From: Mycobacterium malmoense
GTDB taxonomy: Bacteria > Actinomycetota > Actinomycetes > Mycobacteriales > Mycobacteriaceae
Direction of reading: 5' to 3'
Assembly: GCF_019645855.1 (NCBI RefSeq)
Contig: NZ_CP080999.1
Span: 1,240,001 to 1,304,000 of the forward strand
DNA: 64,000 nt
Shown here: one piece after another, positions 45,525 to 53,785 of the stretch
Numbering within the stretch: the first letter of the stretch is position 1
Layout: each line of letters begins with the position of its first letter
The notes under the pieces: generated by a model
What the model was told of the DNA's origin: nothing
Seen by the model: the letters and a program-made list of their open reading frames with translations, nothing else
Database searches by the model: none
Program-made: the position numbers and the translations under genes

Positions 45525-46244
45525 TTAGCGCGTGCAGGTCGCCACGATCCCGTTGCTGGCCGACGTCAGCACCGTTTGACCGGCGGCATTGACGATCGAG
45601 CAATTGAGCCGGCCATAGAAGCTGGTCGCGACGACCGACTCGGTCTGCACGCCGGGGTTCAGCACGATCATCTTCGACCATGGCAGCGACACGTTGAACT
45701 CGGTCTGCGGGTAGCCGCGGGCATCGGTGTAGACCACGTTCACCAGGTCCAGGAGCTGTTTGGTCCCGGTCACGGTGTAGATGACGGTGCGTGGATTCAG
45801 CGCGGCCGATGGCGGGCCCGTCGGCGGCGGCGCGGCCGTGGGCGTTAGCGCCGGCCGCGTGGTGGGCAGTGCGCTGGGCGGCGGCACCGTGGTGAAGGTC
45901 TCCGGCGGTAATTGAGGCGCCCGAACGGTGCTGGGCGGTGACGTCGTCTTGGGTGCCGGGGGCGCCGAGGTCAGCGTTCGGGGGGCCGGCGCGACGGTGG
46001 CCTTGGTCGAGGCGCTGTCGCCGCTGTTGATGATGACGGCGGTCGCGATCGCGCCGATGGCGACGACGGCGCCAAGAATCGCCGTGACCGGGCGCCAGCG
46101 AAACTCGGCCGGCCAGCCGGTCCAGCTGTAGTCGCCGTCGGGGTAGGAGTCGGGTTCGTAAATCTCGCAGGTGTCGTCGTCCGGGTAGTCCCGAACCTCG
46201 TCAAGATGGGGCAGTGTGGTACCCATGGTGCCGAAGTTAGCCAT
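45525..46244 (-). CDS. MmpS-like membrane protein (Rv3209)
   Basis: About 239 residues. A cytoplasmic acidic N-terminus (RDYPDDDTCEIYEPDSYPDG) precedes a transmembrane helix (ILGAVVAIGAIATAVIINS), a Pro/Thr/Ala-rich stalk, and a C-terminal MmpS domain (VIYTVTGTKQLLDLVNVVY to ASNGIVATCTR) with two Cys likely bridged. MmpS proteins assist MmpL transporters, but no mmpL gene is nearby. ATGs at 46265, 46244 and 46226 are all possible and none has a Shine-Dalgarno; 46244 is a compromise. Confidence 0.8.
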   Translation of the reverse strand: MANFGTMGTTLPHLDEVRDYPDDDTCEIYEPDSYPDGDYSWTGWPAEFRWRPVTAILGAVVAIGAIATAVIINSGDSASTKATVAPAPRTLTSAPPAPKTTSPPSTVRAPQLPPETFTTVPPPSALPTTRPALTPTAAPPPTGPPSAALNPRTVIYTVTGTKQLLDLVNVVYTDARGYPQTEFNVSLPWSKMIVLNPGVQTESVVATSFYGRLNCSIVNAAGQTVLTSASNGIVATCTR

Positions 46245-46441
46245 GCGAAACCACGGGTTGGGCATCGAACGCGGGTATGAGACCAGCTGGAAGCTAATCG
46301 TTATCTGCTCGCAACCGGCGTTTCGCTTACCGCGAACCCGCGGTGGGGGGCTGTCGGGGATGCGGGCCCGCCGCGTCCACTAGCCTGCTGCTGACACGTC
46401 TGACGACTTCAATGCCTTCAAAACCAACGGAAGGGGCCACC

Positions 46442-46705
46442 GTGGAGGTCAAAATCGGTATCACGGACAGTCCGCGCGAGCTGGTCTTCTCCAGTGCGCA
46501 GACACCCGCTGAAGTCGAGGAACTCGTTACGGCCGCGCTGCGCGACGGCTCGGGCCTGCTCGGCCTGAGCGACGAGCGGGGCCGTCGCTACCTGATCCAT
46601 TCCACCAAGATCGCCTATGTGGAAATCGGTGTGGCCGACGCCCGTCGGGTCGGCTTCGGAATCGGGGCGGAATCGGCCACCAGGGCCGCGGGGAAAAGCC
46701 GCTAG
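46442..46705 (+). CDS. DUF3107 protein TB9.4
   Basis: An 87-residue protein matching Rv3208A/TB9.4, known in M. tuberculosis as a secreted T-cell antigen. The core reads VKIGITDSPRELVFSSAQTP, GRRYLIHSTKIAYVEIG and ADARRVGFGIG. It has no signal peptide. GGAAGGGG at 5-base spacing supports the GTG at 46442. Its last 4 bases overlap the convergent tetR gene. Confidence 0.93.
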   Translation: MEVKIGITDSPRELVFSSAQTPAEVEELVTAALRDGSGLLGLSDERGRRYLIHSTKIAYVEIGVADARRVGFGIGAESATRAAGKSR

Positions 46706-47388
46706 GAGCGGGCAAGCGGCACGTGTGACAGCCCGCCCCAGGCGAACTGAACGGTGCCGTCGACGGCGTCCGACTTGGAAATCGGGCGGTTGGCGTCCAG
46801 CCAGTACCTGGCGCAGTCGACGCTGATGCCGACCAGGCCCACCGCGATCATCCGGGCGCGGTGGGGGTCGAGCCCGGAATCGGCGCTGATCAGGGCGAAC
46901 ACGGCGTCGGTGCACGACTCGGTGGCCACCCGGACCTGCGCGGCGACCTCGGGCTCGGTGACGTAGTCGTTCTCGAAAATCAGCCGGTACCCCTGGCTGT
47001 CGTGCTCGATGAAGTCGAAGAACGCCTGAACGGCCGCGTGCAACCGCCGCCGGTTGTCGGTGGTCGTGCGCAACGCCTGCCGCACGCCCGACACCAGGTT
47101 GTCGACGTGCCGCGCAAGCACCGCCAAATACAGCTCCAGCTTGCTCGCAAAGTGTTGATACAGAACGGGTTTACTGACCCCCGCCCGTTCGGCGATCTCG
47201 TCCATTCCGGTCGCGTGGTAGCCGTGGTCGACGAAGACGTCGCTGGCGACAATCAGCAATTGGCCACGACGCTCGTCCCGGGGCAACCGGTTGCCCCGGC
47301 GGTTGGCGGGCGCCACGCCGCCTTTCGGCCGACCGCGGTCAGCCGGTTTGACGGCGTGCCGGGCGTCTGCCTTGGCGAGATCGCTCAT
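46702..47388 (-). CDS. TetR family regulator (Rv3208)
   Basis: A 228-residue regulator. A basic N-terminal arm (RGRPKGGVAPANRRGNRLPR) precedes the TetR helix-turn-helix (MDEIAERAGVSKPVLYQHFASKLELYLAVL, about 60-90) and a ligand-binding domain (AVQAFFDFIEHDSQGYRLIF). ATG at 47388 gives the length of Rv3208. Targets are unknown. Confidence 0.92.
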   Translation of the reverse strand: MSDLAKADARHAVKPADRGRPKGGVAPANRRGNRLPRDERRGQLLIVASDVFVDHGYHATGMDEIAERAGVSKPVLYQHFASKLELYLAVLARHVDNLVSGVRQALRTTTDNRRRLHAAVQAFFDFIEHDSQGYRLIFENDYVTEPEVAAQVRVATESCTDAVFALISADSGLDPHRARMIAVGLVGISVDCARYWLDANRPISKSDAVDGTVQFAWGGLSHVPLARS

Positions 47389-47597
47389 CGAGTCCTCATC
47401 TGATCGTTGGCAACTGGCCGTCGGACACCCCGGGGCCAGTCGCGCGCGGCTCGTCGCACAGACATTACTACCCGTGCCGGCTTTGTGACCGACATCATCG
47501 TCGTTGCCGCTGGCAGAGACGGTGTCGGGCGGTGCATTCGGGCGCGCCACGGGCGGCCTTGAGCTTCGGTGGGTGCCGGCTGTGCCATCCTGGGGAA

Positions 47598-48632
47598 ATG
47601 ACGTCCGAGCGACCTGTGCACGGCACCGGTCGAGTGCCCATGCTGCGCGACGAGTGGCGGGAACCGCTTCGCGCGCTGCGCGACCCGATCGGCCGGGATG
47701 CCGGCCGGACCCGGGCCGACCGTGACCGACAGCGTCGGTGGCGCAAGCAAACGTGGCTGGGACGGTTCGTCTCCACCTATGGCTGGCGCGCGTACGCGCT
47801 GCCCCTGCTGGCGGTGTTGACCGCGTTGGTCATCTATCAGACGGTGACCGGCACCGCCGCGCCGAAACCGACGGCGAGCCAGGCCGTCCAGGGCTCGCCG
47901 GACATCGGCGCGGTGGGCACCGCGATCATCGACGCGCCGCCTCGGGGGCTCGCCGCCTTCGACGCCAATCTGCCGGCCGGCACGCTGCCGGACGGCGGCC
48001 CCTTCACCGAGGCGGGCGACAAGACCTGGCACATCGTCCCGGGCACGATGCCGCAGGTCGGTCAGGGCACGGCCAAGGTGTTCCGGTACACCGTCGAGGT
48101 CGAGAACGGCATCGACCCGACGATGTTCGGCGGCGACGACGCGTTTGCCCAGATGGTCGACCAGACGCTGGCCAATCCCAAGGGCTGGACGCACAACCCG
48201 CAATTCGCGTTCGTCCGGGTCGACGGGAACAGCGGGGGCAAGCCCGATTTCCGGATCACGCTGGTGTCCCCGGTGACGGTGCGCGAGGGGTGCGGCTACG
48301 AATTCCGGCTGGAGACATCCTGCTACAACCCGGTGTACGGGGCCGACCGGCAGGCGCGGGTCTTCATCAACGAGGCGCGCTGGGTGCGCGGCGCCGTGCC
48401 TTTCGAAGGCGACGTCGGTTCCTATCGGCAGTATGTGATCAACCACGAGGTCGGCCATGCCATCGGGTACGTGCGTCACGAGCCCTGCGAGCAGCAAGGC
48501 GGTCTGGCGCCGGTGATGATGCAGCAGACCTTCTCCACCTCGAATGACGACGCCGCCAAGTTCGACCCCGATTTCGTCAAGGCCGACGGGAAGACCTGCC
48601 GGTTCAACCCCTGGCCGTATCCGATCGCCTAG
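47598..48632 (+). CDS. DUF3152 membrane-anchored protease-like protein (Rv3207c)
   Basis: A 344-residue protein with an N-terminal basic cytoplasmic region, a transmembrane helix (about 67-87) and an extracellular DUF3152 domain. NHEVGHAIGYVRHEPC contains HExxH plus Gly and a third His one residue later than in the standard metzincin HExxHxxGxxH. VMMQQTF may be a Met-turn. A zinc protease activity is plausible but unproven. GGGG directly precedes the ATG. Confidence 0.85.
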   Translation: MTSERPVHGTGRVPMLRDEWREPLRALRDPIGRDAGRTRADRDRQRRWRKQTWLGRFVSTYGWRAYALPLLAVLTALVIYQTVTGTAAPKPTASQAVQGSPDIGAVGTAIIDAPPRGLAAFDANLPAGTLPDGGPFTEAGDKTWHIVPGTMPQVGQGTAKVFRYTVEVENGIDPTMFGGDDAFAQMVDQTLANPKGWTHNPQFAFVRVDGNSGGKPDFRITLVSPVTVREGCGYEFRLETSCYNPVYGADRQARVFINEARWVRGAVPFEGDVGSYRQYVINHEVGHAIGYVRHEPCEQQGGLAPVMMQQTFSTSNDDAAKFDPDFVKADGKTCRFNPWPYPIA

Positions 48633-48671
48633 CGGCGGCCCGGTCTGGCTCCGCCGAGCGTCCCGGGCGCC

Positions 48672-48732
48672 GCTTCGGGCCGGCTTCGGGCGGCTTCGGG
48701 CCGCTTCGAGCGCCTTCGGGCCGCTTCGAGCG
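48672..48732. repeat. Six tandem 10-11 bp GCTTCGGGC units
   Basis: Degenerate units of GCTTCGGGCC (one 11-mer, five 10-mers) run in tandem 40 bases past the DUF3152 gene, with GCTTCGAGCG variants. The period matches a helical turn. Confidence 0.75.
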
Positions 48733-48781
48733 TCACGCCAGCGCGGCATTCGGCGCCGAGTGCCACGCCAGCGTGACGCTC
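48728..48781. terminator. Inverted repeat between the DUF3152 gene and moeZ
   Basis: Arms GAGCGTCACGC (48728-48738) and GCGTGACGCTC (48771-48781) are perfect complements with a 32-base GC-rich loop. It probably ends the upstream transcript. From 48782 to 48908 a frame encodes a Cys cluster (SDSCCDGCWDENL) but lacks a convincing start. Confidence 0.5.
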
Positions 48782-48908
48782 GACGACGTCATCCCGGGAA
48801 GTAACACCGGCGGTCCGGGTGTTGATCTCATTGCCGTCGTTTCGGACAGCTGCTGTGATGGTTGTTGGGACGAGAACTTGATCGCGAAGCCAACCGAGGA
48901 GATGTTCG

Positions 48909-50096
<1,188 letters not shown>

Positions 50097-50189
50097 CCCG
50101 ATACGGCGGTGTTTGTTTGGCGGTGACCCGCCGCGCCCGGCTTCGCCGCGCTTGCGGTCGCCGCTGGTGGGCTCGTCTAGGCTACCCGT

Positions 50190-51044
50190 GTGACTGTCGA
50201 ACCACCGCCGGAGCACGTGCTCGCGGCGTTCGGTTTGGCCGGTGTGAAACCCGTCCCCCTGGGCTCCAACTGGGAAGGCGGCTGGCGATGCGGCGAGGTC
50301 GTGCTGTCGATCGTGGCCGACCACGCCCGCGCGGCTTGGTCGGCCCGGGTGCGGGAAACGTTGTTCGTGGACGGCATTCGGTTGGCCCGGCCGGTTCGCT
50401 CGACCGACGGGCGATACGTGGTGTCGGGGTGGCGGGCGGACACCTTCGTCGCCGGCACGCCGGAGCCCAGGCATGACGAGGTCGTCTCGGCGGCGGTGCG
50501 GCTGCACGAGGCGACCGGCAAACTGGAACGCCCACGATTCCTGACCCAGGGACCGACCGCGCCCTGGGGCGAAGTCGACGTCTTCATCGCCGCCGACCGC
50601 GCCGCGTGGGAGGAGCGGCCGCTGGCCTCGGTGCCGCCCGGCGCGCGGACGGCACCGCCGACGGCGGACGCCCAGCGATCGGTGGAGCTGATCAACCAGC
50701 TCGCCACCCTGCGCAAGCCGACCAAGAGCCCCAACCAGCTGGTGCACGGGGATCTTTACGGGACAGTGCTTTTCATCGGCACCGCGGCGCCGGGGATCAC
50801 CGACATCACACCCTACTGGCGGCCCGCCTCGTGGGCCGCGGGCGTGGTCGTCGTTGACGCGCTGTCCTGGGGCGAGGCCGACGACGGGCTCATCGAACGC
50901 TGGAACGCGCTGCCGGAGTGGCCGCAGATGTTGTTGCGGGCGTTGATGTTTCGCCTGGCGGTCCACGCGCTGCACCCGCGGTCGACGGCCGAGGCGTTCC
51001 CGGGTCTGGCCCGCACCGCGGCCCTGGTCCGGCTGGTGCTCTAA
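50190..51044 (+). CDS. TIGR02569 family protein (Rv3205c)
   Basis: A 284-residue actinobacterial protein with features of the aminoglycoside-phosphotransferase fold: LVHGDLYGTVLF resembles the catalytic HGDL loop and GITDITPYW the metal-binding DxxP region. No substrate is known. GTG at 50190 is decided by TAGGCT at 50178-50183 (-12 to -7), implying a leaderless mRNA. Its stop overlaps the convergent alkyltransferase-like gene by 4 bases. Confidence 0.85.
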   Translation: MTVEPPPEHVLAAFGLAGVKPVPLGSNWEGGWRCGEVVLSIVADHARAAWSARVRETLFVDGIRLARPVRSTDGRYVVSGWRADTFVAGTPEPRHDEVVSAAVRLHEATGKLERPRFLTQGPTAPWGEVDVFIAADRAAWEERPLASVPPGARTAPPTADAQRSVELINQLATLRKPTKSPNQLVHGDLYGTVLFIGTAAPGITDITPYWRPASWAAGVVVVDALSWGEADDGLIERWNALPEWPQMLLRALMFRLAVHALHPRSTAEAFPGLARTAALVRLVL

Positions 51045-51349
51045 ATGCCGGACGGGAACTCGTGGCGCACGTCGTTCAGCGCCACCCTGCCGTCGACGGC
51101 GAGGACGCCTTCGGCGCGCAGCAACTCCAGCTGCCGGGTGGTCAAATGCCGCGCCGGGCGCCCGGACGCGGTGATCACGCGGTGCCAGGGCAGGTCCGAG
51201 GAGTCGGTCCGCATGATCCATCCGACGATGCGCGGACTGGAAAGCCCCGCGACGGCCGCGATGTCGCCGTAGGTGCAGACCCGGCCGGGCGGGATCGCCG
51301 CCACCAGCGCACGCACCCGCTCGACCTGCTCGTCGGTCACCGCCGCCAC
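51041..51349 (-). CDS. Alkyltransferase-like protein (ATL)
   Basis: A 102-residue protein of the O6-methylguanine methyltransferase DNA-binding domain family. The catalytic PCHR is PWHRV here (Trp55), so it cannot accept alkyl groups. ATL proteins flip and hold alkylated guanine and feed it to nucleotide excision repair. The Arg finger lies in SSPRIVGW. GTG at 51349 starts two bases after the lipV stop, so the genes are coupled. Homologous to Rv3204. Confidence 0.92.
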   Translation of the reverse strand: MAAVTDEQVERVRALVAAIPPGRVCTYGDIAAVAGLSSPRIVGWIMRTDSSDLPWHRVITASGRPARHLTTRQLELLRAEGVLAVDGRVALNDVRHEFPSGI

Positions 51350-51351
51350 GG

Positions 51352-52137
51352 TCAGGGGGCTCCCAACAGGTTGCGGATCAGCGCCGCGACCTCGGCGGGC
51401 CTGGCGTGCGGCACCATGTGGTTGCAGTCGAAATCCAGCAGCTCGAAATCGGGTCCCAGGCGATCCCGGAGTCCGGCGATCAGTCGGTCGCCGACATAAG
51501 GCGGCGAGGTCCGCTTGGCCCGCACCAGGGTCGTCGCCGTTCCGGCCGGCGGGAGCACGATCTCGCGGGCCAACTCGCTCCAGTACGACATCATCGCCGG
51601 CATGCTGACGCGCCAGCCGTACCGCCCGTTCGGCAGCTCGATCAGGTGCTCGTCGATCTCGGCGCCGAGGACCGCGGGGTCCACGTCCGCCCAGGAGCCG
51701 GTCGCCTTTTCCGCGCGGGCCTCCTCGGCGTTCGGGTAGTCGGGGGAGGAAAACATCGCCTGGGCGATGTCGCGCGTCCACCTACCGTCCAACCCGACCG
51801 CCGGGTCGAGCAGCAGCAGCGCGGCCACCCGGTCCTGGCGGGCCGCGGCCAGGTGCATCGCCAGCGCGCCGCCGAACGAGTGCCCGACCACCAGCACCGG
51901 CGCGTCGGCCTCGTCGTCGAGCAGCGCGGCCAGCGCCGAGACGTTGGCGTCGATGGTCCACGGCGCCGCCCACGACGACCGGCCGTGGCCCAGCAGATCG
52001 GGTGCGGCGATGGCGATTTCGGGCAGGTAGCCGCCCAGGTGTCGCCAGCGCCCCCCGTAACCGGTCAGCCCATGGACGGCGAGCATCCGGACCGGACCGG
52101 CCGGACCGTAGCGGTGCACGTACAGGTCGGCGGTCAC
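51352..52137 (-). CDS. lipV: Alpha/beta hydrolase LipV
   Basis: A 261-residue serine hydrolase. VHGLTGYGGRW is the oxyanion region, VVGHSFGG gives nucleophile Ser87, and the catalytic His is in DCNHMVPHARP. It is an esterase by family; M. tuberculosis LipV is reported as an acid-active esterase. GTG at 52137 is used. The adjacent sequence is the first of two 42-bp direct repeats. Confidence 0.9.
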   Translation of the reverse strand: MTADLYVHRYGPAGPVRMLAVHGLTGYGGRWRHLGGYLPEIAIAAPDLLGHGRSSWAAPWTIDANVSALAALLDDEADAPVLVVGHSFGGALAMHLAAARQDRVAALLLLDPAVGLDGRWTRDIAQAMFSSPDYPNAEEARAEKATGSWADVDPAVLGAEIDEHLIELPNGRYGWRVSMPAMMSYWSELAREIVLPPAGTATTLVRAKRTSPPYVGDRLIAGLRDRLGPDFELLDFDCNHMVPHARPAEVAALIRNLLGAP

Positions 52138-52144
52138 CCGTCGA

Positions 52145-52186
52145 TGGTGCCAGTCGCCGCTACGGGCGTTGCCGGGTGCCCGGCTT
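52145..52186. repeat. 42-bp direct repeat, left copy
   Basis: It includes CGCCGCTACGGGCGTTGCCG and ends GTGCCCGGCTT. It is identical to 53418-53459 except for A in place of G at the eighth base. It lies just upstream of lipV. Confidence 0.9.
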
Positions 52187-52540
52187 CGCTAAGCACGTCA
52201 CCGGCCAGCCGCCAGCATGCGGCGCGCGGCCACCAGGCGCCGTTCGATAGAACTTAGGCCACCCGATTCTGAATCAACGCGCCGGCGAGACCAAGGTAAC
52301 TCCGTTAGCCACAGGGACGAAAGGCGCCCAGCCAGCGCCGCTGGCGGTGGCCGATGCCCATCGACCCGCAGTTCAGGCCGAATTGCCAGTAGCCCTGTCA
52401 CCGCCGCCTCACTGATCACGACAGGGGCGCCGACGCCCGCCGATACGTCATCTGGTGCGGGAAACCACGTAAACGCCCGGTAAGGCGTCTGGCCGCGGCC
52501 GATAGCACAGTGCTGGTGTTGGCATTCCTCATGAGGTTGG
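52187..52540 (-). other. Stretch with an unidentified open frame
   Basis: About 350 bases inside the repeat-bounded cassette. The minus strand has an open frame ending at 52198; from GTG at 52419 it gives 73 residues (EAAVTGLLAIRPELRVDG, SIERRLVAARRMLAAGR). The frame is open further upstream without a start. It may be the remnant of a gene displaced by the cassette; I do not recognise it. Confidence 0.35.
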
Positions 52541-52882
52541 TTACTTCAAGTAGACGACGCGGTCGTCAAGCGACTGTTGGGCGGCTTCGGTCACCGCGAC
52601 CAGCGCTGCGGAACCCGCTGGCTGGCGAGAAAACCGCGACGACAGCGTGATCAGCAGTCCGTGATGATGACCGCCGGCGATACTGTGTTCGGCGGCCAGG
52701 CGGGTGAAATCGCCGACATTCTCGGTCAACACCGCATAGCCTCTGGCGACCGCCGCAGCGAACACATCCGGGTCTGCGCTGCCGGCCAAGCCAAGCTCGG
52801 CCACGGTCGTCGCCTCGATCCCCTCTGCACACAACGTGGCCGCTAGCCTGGTCGGGTACATCTCGTCCAACAACACCTTCAC
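52541..52882 (-). CDS. DUF5615 PIN-like toxin
   Basis: A 113-residue PIN-like protein. MKVLLDEMYPTRLAATL carries the first acidic residue, SADPDVFAAAVARGYAVLTENVGDF the later acidic cluster. The family acts as the toxin (presumed ribonuclease) of VapBC-type pairs, as in M. tuberculosis Rv2019. GTG at 52882 overlaps the antitoxin stop as GTGA. Confidence 0.85.
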   Translation of the reverse strand: MKVLLDEMYPTRLAATLCAEGIEATTVAELGLAGSADPDVFAAAVARGYAVLTENVGDFTRLAAEHSIAGGHHHGLLITLSSRFSRQPAGSAALVAVTEAAQQSLDDRVVYLK

Positions 52883-53268
52883 CGCGAACTGGCTGCGGTC
52901 GTCTCTTCACGGTGCAGATCGATCCGCGCCTGAATCTCCTCCGGATACGCGGCGCCGTAAGCCAGCGCCGCATCGACCTGCGCGCGCGTGATGGCCCGAT
53001 CCGAAACCAGATCCGTAGCCGGGTCATCGACTGGCCCCAGATCGTGGATCCACATCACGATTTCCCACACATCCGGCCCGCCGATCACCCCGGCACGCCG
53101 ACCGGTCGGCCCATCACGAAACGTGATTAACGGATGCTCGTCGCGGCGCGCACCCTCCTCGGCGTAGCGACGCAACCGGTCGGACAGCGTCTCGCCAGCC
53201 GCACGCGCCCGAAGACGCAGCCGCTCAGCAAGGCGGTCATCGAGACGAACCGACACATTCACCGACAT
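52879..53268 (-). CDS. RHH antitoxin with DUF433-like C-terminus
   Basis: A 129-residue antitoxin. The N-terminal ribbon-helix-helix (VNVSVRLDDRLAERLRLRA) binds DNA; the C-terminal part (GPDVWEIVMWIHDLG, ITRAQVDAALAYGAAYPEEI) resembles DUF433, the usual partner of DUF5615 toxins. ATG at 53268 has TACAGT at -12 to -7, predicting a leaderless mRNA, and the palindrome TGTAGTACA (53277-53285) overlaps that -10 as a likely operator. Confidence 0.83.
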   Translation of the reverse strand: MSVNVSVRLDDRLAERLRLRARAAGETLSDRLRRYAEEGARRDEHPLITFRDGPTGRRAGVIGGPDVWEIVMWIHDLGPVDDPATDLVSDRAITRAQVDAALAYGAAYPEEIQARIDLHREETTAASSR

Positions 53269-53417
53269 GCTTACACTGTAGTACATTGTCAACGCTTGTT
53301 AGGCAGGCGCTGTCGGTGCGGTGTTCGCCAGGCGGCACCTTTTGCTGGAAGCTCGGAATTTTCACCAGATAGTCTGTCGCGCAAGGGAATTGGCGACGAG
53401 TCGATGCTTTCGGCCGG

Positions 53418-53459
53418 TGGTGCCGGTCGCCGCTACGGGCGTTGCCGGGTGCCCGGCTT
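53418..53459. repeat. 42-bp direct repeat, right copy
   Basis: It matches the left copy at 41 of 42 positions. It overlaps the first two bases of the acidic protein stop. With the left copy it bounds 1,231 bases holding the toxin-antitoxin pair. Confidence 0.9.
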
Positions 53460-53673
53460 ACTGATCGTCGTCCCAATCGTCGTCGGGGACGATGAAAGCC
53501 TGCTCGATCACGTCGGCTTCGTTAGCATCGCGATCCGTGGCGCCGGTATTTAAGTACGTGGTGTCCAAGCCGGCCTCGTCGTCGAAGTCGACGGCCTGGT
53601 GTTGTTCCGCCGCATCCGCTTCGGGCACTCCGTCATCTGGACCAAGAGAGTACGAGCCCTCGACGTCGTTCAC
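53458..53673 (-). CDS. Small acidic protein of unknown function
   Basis: A 71-residue, strongly acidic protein (SYSLGPDDGVPEADAAEQHQ near the start, ending FIVPDDDWDDDQ) without a signal peptide or motif. GTG at 53673 has AGGAGG 11 bases upstream. It is divergent from adnA across 112 bases. I do not recognise the family. Confidence 0.6.
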   Translation of the reverse strand: MNDVEGSYSLGPDDGVPEADAAEQHQAVDFDDEAGLDTTYLNTGATDRDANEADVIEQAFIVPDDDWDDDQ

Positions 53674-53785
53674 GATCTCCGATTCCTCCTTGGCTAGCGG
53701 GTGTTGGGGCTTTCTGAGTCCAGTATCCGGCTCCAGTATCCGGCGGGCGGACCGGCTTGTCAGACCCCCGTGATTGCATGCAGCC

